Source of the DNA: Candidatus Cloacimonadota bacterium
Lineage (GTDB): Bacteria > Cloacimonadota > Cloacimonadia > Cloacimonadales > Cloacimonadaceae
DNA: 12,846 nt
Assembly (NCBI GenBank): GCA_023392795.1
Contig: JAEWNJ010000107.1
Coordinates: 1-12,846 of the forward strand
Direction of reading: 5' to 3'
This document shows positions 1 to 7,300 of this stretch, piece by piece. How positions within the stretch are numbered: the stretch's first letter is position 1; the number at the start of each line of letters is the position of its first letter. The notes under the pieces are model-generated. The model was not told the DNA's origin, ran no database searches, and saw only the letters and a program-made list of their open reading frames with translations. The position numbers and the translations under genes are program-made.

Positions 1-121
1 TTTGTCCACGGATATTGTAGATATCCAACCTGGTCTGCATGTCATTGGCCAGGACGAAGGAGATGTTCGTTTCCGGATTGAAAGGATTCGGGTAGTTCTG
101 GCTGAGGCAGGTGATGAGCGG
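1..121 (-). other. T9SS type A sorting domain (partial)
   Basis: The C-terminal segment begins near residue 862 and contains LSQNYPNPFNPETNISF followed by a strand ending LDIYNIRGQ. This is the start of the Por secretion system C-terminal sorting fold, which normally continues for a few dozen residues more. It marks the protein as cargo of the translocon encoded by sprA in the same window. The motif NYPNPFNP is encoded at 74-97. Confidence 0.85.
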
Positions 122-2704
122 TACCGGACTGTCACCTTCTTTGTTGCTGAAAGAAAGGTAGGCATATCCGTCGATCTGGTCAGTTCTCAGGCCGGTATCT
201 TCAAAGACCATGCTATCGTGATTGTAGGTCTTCCAGCCCTGAACCGCTTTCTTGCCCTTGCCTTCTTGATAGAACACGATCTCCAGTTCGCCGCCATCCT
301 TGGCGTCGTCCTTGTAGAGACAGACATCAATCAGGCTACTATCCACCACTGCGGCCCCTTTGCACACGCCATTTACATAAAGACCCACTTCGGTAGGCAT
401 CTCGTCAGCATCGAAGCTTATGAATACTGTAGAGTAATCAAGCTTTTCATCATACTCAAATGCCTTTGATTGCTCTCTCGTTATCGGTGGTGTATGAGGT
501 ATATCCGTTCTCCAAAACATTTCTCTGGGAGCACCTGGTAACAACAACAGCTCCACCATATCACCTTCGGACAATGTATATGTGTTGGGATTGATCACCC
601 ATGGGCTGCCCATTACGTAATCTATTCTGCGGGTACTCCAATATTGGGTTTTGATGGCATAAACGTAGTCCAGATATTTGAAGCGTGTGCTGCCCGGCAG
701 ACAGCGAGATAAGGCGCTTCCTGCACGGTAGGTATTGGGAACAAAATAGCCGATCCAATTTTTGAAAAACTGCTGTTGTCCATTCTGTTCCACCGATACT
801 ACCCATTCCACCGGAGTGTAGACGGGATCAGCCTTGAAGCCATTGATTGTTAACTCGTCTGGATGAATGCCGGAAGCGAATTGAACCTTGTATCCCTTGG
901 GCTGGGTGACGGGGTGCTCGGGATGATTCCATTCAGAATTAAATAAATCGTATTGCATAGTAGATGTCTCGGGATCATAACTCCAGCTGATGTTGTTGAG
1001 GTTGGAAGGATTATCGGGCGGTCCTTGCATATACTCACTAAACATCTGTCCCAGTTCGTTCCAGTAATAGTCTCCGTTGGTATTGGTGCGGTCATCCACC
1101 ACGGGGAAGGACAACCAATATATGTTCGAAGGGCTTACCCCAGAGAAATACGTGCGACTATGATGCGGGTAATACACAGCACCGATGTCGGGAGGAGTGC
1201 CATCGGGATCATATTGTGGCACACCGTCTATCTCAGGACACCCGGCATTGATCAGGGGGCTTTTTACTGTTTCATTCCATAGCAATTCATATACGTCAGT
1301 ATCTTCAGTCATCGTTATCTGTGCATTCCCATAATGAACTGTGTTTGAATCGATATCCAAGGATGCACTTGGTGTTAGTTGCGTAAAGTGCGAATATGAA
1401 ATAGGGATAAGTTGATCACTGGGTAGGGTTATAGACTCATCGTCCAGGTTCGTGATCCAGAAAAAATCCCCCCCCGTCAAGGCACAAAGGTTGTTAACAT
1501 ATTCCACAATTCTGTTTGATTGAGTATTGCTACCTCTTTGAAGTTTCAATCTTGACGAACTTCCTAAAAAACTGTTGTTCTTCAGATAAACTAACTTCAC
1601 TACCTCCCAAGGAGTACCTAGGTCTATGTATTCATTACTAAGCACATGTAAAGATTCTGTGCAGTTACTGAAAGTATTGCCAACGATATTTGCTACAAGG
1701 GTGCCAAAGTGATAGGAATAACCCAACAAAGTTATTGCAGGAATTAAGTGGGCTTCATTCGAGTAGCTGGTAAACAAGTTATTCTCAATTTGCAGTTGAC
1801 CTCCATGTTCATCACACTGAATCCATGCCCCGTAGAATTCATTGTCACAGATACTTAGATCACGTTCTGCGTTATCGTAAGTGAGGAGGGCACACCGACT
1901 GAAAATATTATTGACTATCGTCGCTACCGAACAGGGATTCCCAAGAAAAATGGCTTGTGCAGGATGACTCCATGGCGTATAGTAAGATATAAATTCATTC
2001 CCCTCCACTTGAACATCTATGTTCCCGCCTGGGCCGCCAGTATTATCTACCACAATCCCACGCGGATCATTTATTAAAGCAGTTTGAATATCATACCAAA
2101 AATGGAACTTGGAATCTGTCACAATAACATTGTCAATATATCTTACTTGATTACGTATTGCATCGGCGGTTACTTCAAATATACAATTATCGACTCTAAA
2201 TGTACCAAATGAGCCTGATGGCGAAATCCCATCGATAACTATACCGTCATATTCATGCAATTCTATCACATCATGCTTTATAAAAAATCCATCAATGCTA
2301 AAGCTATTAATGCTGGTTCCCTTGACTAAAATGCCTGGAGTATCAGTATCGCTAATAGTGATTGGACAATCTTCGGGATTATCAGACATAGCTTGCATGG
2401 TGAGATGCAGCGGGTAAGTCGAAAGCCCTGTCCCCCGGAAATCAATCACGATGTTCTCATTGTATCCAGTTTCGCTTGGGGCAACATTAATGGTTGCCCA
2501 TTGAGATGGATTATCATAATTATGGAAAACAGGATCGTTTAATATGTGATTAACCGCATGCTGAATTTTTTTGTATGGATGTTGAGGGCTACCATTGGCG
2601 TTCAGGGGATTCGCCGCTGCATTCACATAAAGATTGTAAGCTGACATTGAACTAACGGCAAAGATCAAGACAAGTAGCGTAAGTACTAGCTTGACTCTGC
2701 TCAT
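1..2704 (-). CDS. Secreted parallel beta-helix protein with T9SS C-terminal sorting domain (3' end off the window)
   Basis: The frame is open for 901 codons from ATG at 2704 to the left edge, with no stop. Residues 1-22 look like a Sec signal peptide: basic start MSRVK, a Leu/Val-rich core, and a likely cut after SMSA. Residues 24-56 (NLYVNAAANPLNANGSPQHP, then YKKIQHAV) match the opening of DUF1565/right-handed beta-helix proteins. About 400 residues rich in N-x-F/I rungs follow, and SPLINAG...DIGAVYY (482-512) closes the helix as is usual in this family. Residues about 520-830 form a domain I cannot name. NYPNPFNP (870-877), followed by ISF and LDIYNIRGQ, is the T9SS type A sorting signal; probably only its last part is missing. 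The product should be exported by the Sec system, passed through SprA, and anchored at the surface or released. No enzymatic motif is evident, so a pectate-lyase-like or adhesive role is open. ATG 2704 lacks a good ribosome binding site; the only strong one lies 60 bases upstream in another frame. Confidence 0.87.
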   Translation of the reverse strand, partial: MSRVKLVLTLLVLIFAVSSMSAYNLYVNAAANPLNANGSPQHPYKKIQHAVNHILNDPVFHNYDNPSQWATINVAPSETGYNENIVIDFRGTGLSTYPLHLTMQAMSDNPEDCPITISDTDTPGILVKGTSINSFSIDGFFIKHDVIELHEYDGIVIDGISPSGSFGTFRVDNCIFEVTADAIRNQVRYIDNVIVTDSKFHFWYDIQTALINDPRGIVVDNTGGPGGNIDVQVEGNEFISYYTPWSHPAQAIFLGNPCSVATIVNNIFSRCALLTYDNAERDLSICDNEFYGAWIQCDEHGGQLQIENNLFTSYSNEAHLIPAITLLGYSYHFGTLVANIVGNTFSNCTESLHVLSNEYIDLGTPWEVVKLVYLKNNSFLGSSSRLKLQRGSNTQSNRIVEYVNNLCALTGGDFFWITNLDDESITLPSDQLIPISYSHFTQLTPSASLDIDSNTVHYGNAQITMTEDTDVYELLWNETVKSPLINAGCPEIDGVPQYDPDGTPPDIGAVYYPHHSRTYFSGVSPSNIYWLSFPVVDDRTNTNGDYYWNELGQMFSEYMQGPPDNPSNLNNISWSYDPETSTMQYDLFNSEWNHPEHPVTQPKGYKVQFASGIHPDELTINGFKADPVYTPVEWVVSVEQNGQQQFFKNWIGYFVPNTYRAGSALSRCLPGSTRFKYLDYVYAIKTQYWSTRRIDYVMGSPWVINPNTYTLSEGDMVELLLLPGAPREMFWRTDIPHTPPITREQSKAFEYDEKLDYSTVFISFDADEMPTEVGLYVNGVCKGAAVVDSSLIDVCLYKDDAKDGGELEIVFYQEGKGKKAVQGWKTYNHDSMVFEDTGLRTDQIDGYAYLSFSNKEGDSPVPLITCLSQNYPNPFNPETNISFVLANDMQTRLDIYNIRGQ
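1468..1475 (-). repeat. In-frame G8 tract followed by T6 in the beta-helix gene
   Basis: On the coding strand eight G are followed by A and then six T, encoding T-G-G-D-F-F-W near residues 410-416. The frame is intact as written. A one-base slip here would truncate the protein before its sorting domain. Confidence 0.8.
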
Positions 2705-2707
2705 CAC

Positions 2708-2756
2708 AAACCTGAGGGCGGAATCACCCCCCCCTTAGTGGGTAATTACTAGGTTT
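2708..2756 (-). promoter_or_regulatory. Nested leader hairpin that includes the G8 tract
   Basis: In the beta-helix mRNA, AAACCU (2756-2751) can pair with AGGUUU (2713-2708). Inside it AAUUACCC (2747-2740) pairs with GGGUGAUU (2729-2722) over 8 positions, including one G-U. The 3' arm of the inner stem uses part of the G8 tract, so tract length could shift the pairing. The structure lies between the strong ribosome binding site and the ATG at 2704 and could affect translation of the downstream start. No run of U follows, so it does not look like an intrinsic terminator. Confidence 0.5.
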
Positions 2757-2769
2757 CATCATTCCTCCT
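2724..2769 (-). promoter_or_regulatory. Strong ribosome binding site and 11-codon leader ORF ending at the G8 tract
   Basis: AGGAGG (2769-2764) is followed four bases later by ATG (2759). As written this ATG reads MKPSNYPLRGG and then TGA (2726-2724), immediately after the G8 tract. It is one base out of frame with ATG 2704. If the tract had seven G (or ten), the same ATG would run in frame into MSRVKL, adding 18 residues (ending DSALRFV) before the signal peptide. This is the best ribosome binding site upstream of the gene, so it either drives a short leader with re-initiation 19 bases later, or it is the true start of a phase-variable or miscalled reading frame. Confidence 0.6.
2727..2734 (-). 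repeat. G8 homopolymer (C8 on the plus strand) between two candidate starts
   Basis: The plus strand has eight C in a row. Tracts of this length at the 5' end of surface-protein genes are classic sites of slipped-strand mispairing. The tract lies inside the leader frame started by the AGGAGG-ATG. Confidence 0.85.
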
Positions 2770-2796
2770 TTTAGGCGATGAATTGGACTTTATTTC

Positions 2797-2810
2797 CGGT
2801 GCTTGCACCG
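2797..2810. promoter_or_regulatory. Small perfect inverted repeat in the 5' leader
   Basis: CGGTGC-TT-GCACCG is a perfect 6-base inverted repeat. In RNA it would form a five-pair stem with a four-base loop, about 30 bases upstream of the AGGAGG. It could equally be a short protein-binding palindrome in DNA. Confidence 0.35.
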
Positions 2811-2902
2811 TGATAAATCTTCTTCAGTAATGCAAAAAAAGGTGAGCTTCCAGTCTGCGAGATAAAAATGCTAATTGGAGCAGGTCTCAATCAGATATTC
2901 CC

Positions 2903-2931
2903 ACGATAATCGACAATGTATTTATTGTCAA
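2903..2931 (-). promoter_or_regulatory. Candidate sigma70-type promoter with overlapping dyad for the beta-helix gene
   Basis: On the minus strand TTGACA (2931-2926) is followed by a 17-base spacer and TATCGT (2908-2903). That is a perfect -35 and a 4/6 -10 for a housekeeping sigma factor. Transcription would start near 2896 and leave a leader of about 135 bases before ATG 2759. The perfect dyad GACAAT-N6-ATTGTC (2912-2929) overlaps the -35 and the spacer, a position suited to a repressor. Promoter consensus in this phylum is not known to me, and Bacteroidota use a different one, so this is a sequence match only. Confidence 0.4.
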
Positions 2932-3176
2932 GCAGAATCGTGATTGTTTTCGTTTTTTTCATTTATTCAGCCCATCATCAATATCGCTTGCCCCAATCGC
3001 ATAAGCCTTGCATGTTTAAGGTCAGACGTTTTCAATGACGCCTGGATATGAAGCTGACCGACCCGGCAATGGTTCATCCGAAGCTCTGTCCGTGGACAAA
3101 ACTCAAGATTACAATGGAATCAGCCCGGAGGGTGACACAATTCATAGCGAGTGTACTTCGGCCCGATCAACTACAC

Positions 3177-3227
3177 GAACGCTCCACGAACCATTCGGGA
3201 ATCCTGAATCCGGTTCGGGTGGTGTTC
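3177..3227. repeat. Long imperfect inverted repeat in the structured island
   Basis: GAAC/GTTC, CCAC/GTGG, GAACC/GGTTC and ATTC/GAAT pair in nested order around the centre near 3201, giving about 17 pairs with small bulges. It is the most structured part of the GC-richer island between the two divergent genes. It could be a folded RNA, a remnant of a mobile element, or an extended binding site. Confidence 0.45.
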
Positions 3228-3454
3228 AGGTCATCAGAGGGCGCAAGATACGCGGAGTAAATGCTGCATGTAGCCAAGTGTCAACAATGCACTGACTCCA
3301 CCTGTGATCTCTGAGTGAATACATGTCTAAATGTAATGATAGCAGATGAATGGAAGCCCAAGCGCATGCACTCTGTTTGATGACTTTACCGGTGCCAGGG
3401 GTAATAGTGCGATCATCGCTGTAGGATCAGGGTGGAGAAGGAGTGATAAATCCA

Positions 3455-3533
3455 TTGACACATTTTCCAGCTTTGGCATTTTAGTAAATGGCTACAGTCA
3501 CATGTTTATTTTTGTATTCACAAAATCTATAAT
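3455..3533 (+). promoter_or_regulatory. Weak candidate promoter elements for the coaX-sprA operon
   Basis: TTGACA (3455-3460) is a perfect -35 match, but the best -10-like hexamer nearby, TTTAGT (3480-3485), is only 4/6 and has a 19-base spacer. A perfect TATAAT sits at 3528-3533 but has only a poor -35 (TTTATT, 3505-3510) and would start transcription within a few bases of the ATG. Neither is convincing alone. Confidence 0.2.
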
Positions 3534-3545
3534 TGAGCAGGAACT

Positions 3546-4349
3546 ATGCCATTTAGTGCTGAAAAGAGCCATGTCCTGATCGTGGATATCGGCAATACCA
3601 ATATAGTGTGCGCAGTGTTCGAATGTGGCGAAGCTAAAGATGCATTTCGCCTGGAGACGGATCCTGATTGCAGTGTGGAGTCGCTTCATCAGCAATTCCT
3701 CACCGCTTTGCCGCGGTATTGTTCCATCCCGTTTGTAGCCTTGGGCTCGGTGGTACCCCTCATGACCGGAGTACTAAAGCAAATGTTTGCCCGATACAGC
3801 CCCGCAAGGTTGTATGAGATCAATGGTCTTTCGCCTTTGGGGCTTGGCTATGTGATCGAGAATCCCGCTGTTGTGGGTGCGGATTTGGTGGCAAACGCCT
3901 TTGCCGCCTGGCAGCTTTATCAGGGTAGTTCCCTCGTGGTGGATCTTGGTACAGCCACCACTATTCAGCTCATCAACGCGTCGGGTCTCTACGCTGGAGT
4001 GGTGATCGCACCGGGTATGAAGACAGCGGCGGCGCATCTGTTTGAGAAGGCAGCACAGTTGTCTGAAGTGAATCTTGAAGCCCCCGGGAGTATCCTGGGG
4101 AATAACACACATGACGCGATGCTAAGCGGCATTGTACGCGGACATGCTCTGATGATCCATGCCTTTATAGACCAGATATCAGAGGGCTACGCTCAATGGG
4201 CGCCCTACCGGGTGATCCTCACGGGAGGATTGGCTGGAGTGATTCAGCCCCTCATGCCTGATGATTACATCTACGATGCTCAGCTTACTCTCAAAGGATT
4301 TTACCTTGCTCTGATGCGTCTAATCGAGCAGGAAAACAACGCTTCATGA
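3546..4349 (+). CDS. coaX: Type III pantothenate kinase
   Basis: A 267-residue ASKHA-fold kinase that phosphorylates pantothenate to 4'-phosphopantothenate, the first step of coenzyme A synthesis in the cytosol. Visible family motifs are DIGNTN (14-19, phosphate-binding), GSVVP (67-71), GADL (111-114), VVDLGTATT (131-139), the following AGVVIAPGM (150-158), NTHDAMLSGIVRG (187-199), VILTGGLA (223-230) and LTLKG near the C-terminus. Length is normal for the family. GAD keeps the catalytic aspartate, but the next residue, nearly always Arg (GADR), is Leu here. The start at 3546 has AGGA 3 bases upstream and gives about eight residues before the usual beginning of the family; no better in-frame ATG is present. 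The stop overlaps the sprA start in ATGA, indicating an operon. Type III kinases are known to act without feedback inhibition by CoA. Confidence 0.93.
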   Translation: MPFSAEKSHVLIVDIGNTNIVCAVFECGEAKDAFRLETDPDCSVESLHQQFLTALPRYCSIPFVALGSVVPLMTGVLKQMFARYSPARLYEINGLSPLGLGYVIENPAVVGADLVANAFAAWQLYQGSSLVVDLGTATTIQLINASGLYAGVVIAPGMKTAAAHLFEKAAQLSEVNLEAPGSILGNNTHDAMLSGIVRGHALMIHAFIDQISEGYAQWAPYRVILTGGLAGVIQPLMPDDYIYDAQLTLKGFYLALMRLIEQENNAS

Positions 4350-7300
4350 AAGTCCGGATCCTTATCCTGCTCTGCCTGATTCCTCTGGCCATTTTGGCAA
4401 ACACTTTCGAGCCCAGGCTGTATCTTCCTGGTTACTATCTCCTCATCAACAATAAGGCGGATATTTACAAGCTGGATAAGGGGCTAAACGTATATCGCAA
4501 CAAGCCATACGAAATCCCCTCCATGGCTATTGAGCGCACCGAGAAAGTGGATTTTGAGAAACAACAGGTAATCATCTCCACCATATTGGCAGGGCAGAAA
4601 TTGATCCCGGACATCCCGCTTTCTTTTGATGCTTACCTCGCCAACATGCGGGCGCATACATTTCGCAAGTCGCTGAATGCAAACGTGAAACAAGTAACCC
4701 AGAGCACAGAAGTAAGTACCGGTGGCCTCATCGGCGAATTTGTGCTCGATCTGCCTGCCATCGCCATCCCCAAGGCTGTACAGCGTGTTTTGGGTAGCAA
4801 AGCCGGCCGCTTGAATCTGGATGGCACCCAAAAGATCACCATGCAGGTTAGCAGCACCAAACGCAAACAGATCCCCATCTATGAAACTGAAAACCGCAGC
4901 ACTCTGGATATCAAGATGGAGCAGGAGACGAACCTCCGCCTGACCGGAACTATTGGAGAAAAAATCGCTGTAAACTTGAAGTACAATTCCAACCAGGATG
5001 ATCAGCTTTTTGATCCCAACAATGTAAACATCAAGTACACCGGCGATGAAGATGAGATAGTCCAAAGCGTGGAAGCCGGTAACATCTCATTGAGCCTTGC
5101 CGGCAGTAAGTATATCAGCTATAATGCCAGTTCGCAAGGGCTTTTCGGGGTAACCAGCAAGTTCAAATATGGCGATCTGGATCTCTCGGTGATTGCCTCC
5201 AAGGAAGAAGGACAGAAGAATACGATGTCCTATGTGGGGCAATCTCAGGCTGACAGCGTAGTGTTTCGCAGCAGGGATTACGCACCCCGCACCATGTATT
5301 TCCTGGCCGATCCCACTTCTTTGTATGAGCTTTATAGTGAGGCAGATATCGGTAATAATCCCATGGGATGGATAGACAATGCCGTTAAAACTGCCTCGGA
5401 TGGCTCCTGGATCATCAAGAATGTGGGCCTTCTTCCCGAATATGGCAGCATGAATCTTTATTACGATGATGCCATCACCACCAATGACCAACCTCTGGCA
5501 GTTGGCGATACCATCTGGGTGAATAGCTACACGTCCTATATTCCTCATTACGAGAAACTCGTGGAAGGCACGGATTACATTACGGACTACGACGCCGGCT
5601 TTATTACAGTGATGAAGACCCTAAATCGTCAGGCCACTCTGGCTGTTACATACGAACGCCGCGATGGCAGCATGGTTTACTCCGCGGATTATGAAGCGGA
5701 GCACGAAATCCCTGATAACGAGATGATCTATCCCTTCGTGATTCGTAAGAAGAATCAAGAACCAGATTCCGCCGATCCAGATAACGTTTGGCGCTACCAG
5801 ATGCGCAACGTGTACAACATGAATAAGACCAACATCAAGAGCGAAGGCTTCCTGCTGGATATCTATACTTTAAACTCTGATAACACCAGAAACTATAACC
5901 TTCCCGATTCATTGAGTGTGGGGGGGATGATCACCTATACGGATTATCTGCGCCTGGACAGCAGCGGGGATGGCATCATAAATGGCGATGACGCCACAGT
6001 GAATCTATCCTCCGGTCTTGTCGTATTTCCTTTCCTGGAACCCTTCCGTCCCCTGGGCGAAGTGGAGATCTATGAAAAAGAACACGAGGCCGTCAGCTAC
6101 CAGAATCTGAAGTTTTACCTTTCTGTAAAAGGGAAAATCGGCCGCGAGGCCATTGAACTCTCCCAAACCGGCATCCTGAAGGGTAGCGTGCGTGTAAGAG
6201 TAAACGGAATAGATCAAAAAGAAAACGTAGATTACCTGGTGGATTACGATTTTGGCCGCATTACATTCCTTACTTCTGCAGGCAAGGATCCCGACGCCAA
6301 GATCGAGATCGATTATGAAAATCGCTCGATGTTTGATGTAACCCGCAAGACCCTGGCTGGTATGCGAGCTGATTGGCAGTTTACTGACTTCGCCAAGCTT
6401 GGTGGTACCCTCATATACCGTTCAGAAACTGTTTCTGACAAGCGTCCCCGCATTGGCAACGAAAACATCCAGATGTGGCTGGCCAACCTGGACGGCACCA
6501 TTGGTTTCAAACCAGCCTTCATCACTCGTTGGATCGATGCCCTGCCGCTGATCTCCACTACCAAAGTAAGCGAGATATCTCTTTCCGGTGAGATTGCTTT
6601 CACCATTCCAAGCATATACGGCGATGCTGATTCCAAGCGAAAGATATCCTATGTGGACGATATGGAAGCCATCATGGATTCGTATCCTCTGGGAGTAACC
6701 ATCTCCACCTGGGTACTGGGCAGCAAACCCTATGGTACTGCCTTGGCCAAAGGAAGAATGAACTGGTATAATCCCAAAAACATTCGCCGCGAACAGATAG
6801 AAGACCCCGCCACTCTCACCGAACGCGAACGACGCGAAACCGCTACGGTGCTCGCGCTACGGCATTGGCCCAGTTCACTGTATATGCCCGGCAGCGGAGT
6901 GCAAAGCTGGAGCGGAGTGATGAAATATCTGGGCAATCAGCTTGATTTCTCAGAGAAGAAGTATATCGAACTATTGGTAAAGGTGGATAAACCCCAAAAC
7001 GAAGAGCGACCGAACGTTACTCTCACTGTGGATCTGGGGGATATCAACGAGGATTTCTATACAGAATATGGCAGACCCGGTGTTCCCGATACCGAGGATG
7101 TAAATCAGGACGGCGTTCTGACACTTGATGAAGATATCGGTCTTGATGGCATCGCGCATGGCGAGCCCGGGCATGATCCCTTTGATCTGGCTGGCAATCA
7201 AATGGACGCCTATGGCGACTATCCCGATATCAATGGCTCTGAAGGTAACCGCGTTTTGGATACAGAGGATCTGGATGCAGACGGTGTACTCGACAATTTG

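Larger units (their letters stand above)
2705..3545. other. Divergent intergenic region between the beta-helix gene and coaX
   Basis: This 841-base stretch separates divergently transcribed genes. The left third (2705-2931) holds the leader, hairpins and candidate promoter of the beta-helix gene. About 2940-3030 is AT-rich with a T7 run (2953-2959). About 3035-3300 is visibly richer in G and C, and two overlapping short frames stay open through it (3035-3295 and 3048-3260). Neither has a convincing ribosome binding site or a recognisable product. About 3300-3545 is AT-richer and should hold the coaX promoter. I recognise no tRNA, tmRNA, SRP RNA or RNase P RNA here. Confidence 0.6.

Noticed and set aside
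2..469. 155-codon plus-strand frame at the left edge
   Set aside because: It lies antisense to the sorting-domain end of the beta-helix gene, whose minus-strand frame gives a clear T9SS motif.
3035..3295. Open frames of 86 and 70 codons (3035-3295 and 3048-3260)
   Set aside because: They overlap each other in different frames, lack a properly spaced ribosome binding site, and encode no recognisable motif. Reported instead as an unexplained island.
3035..3300. tmRNA, SRP RNA or RNase P RNA in the structured island
   Set aside because: I looked for the tRNA-like end and tag frame of tmRNA, the GGTC/GGAAG loop of SRP RNA and the conserved RNase P core, and saw none.
3528..3533. TATAAT as the coaX -10
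   Set aside because: Transcription would start at about the ribosome binding site, leaving almost no leader, and there is no good -35 at the right distance.
3346..3579. 77-codon plus-strand frame before coaX
   Set aside because: It runs 34 bases into coaX, has no ribosome binding site, and its product resembles nothing.
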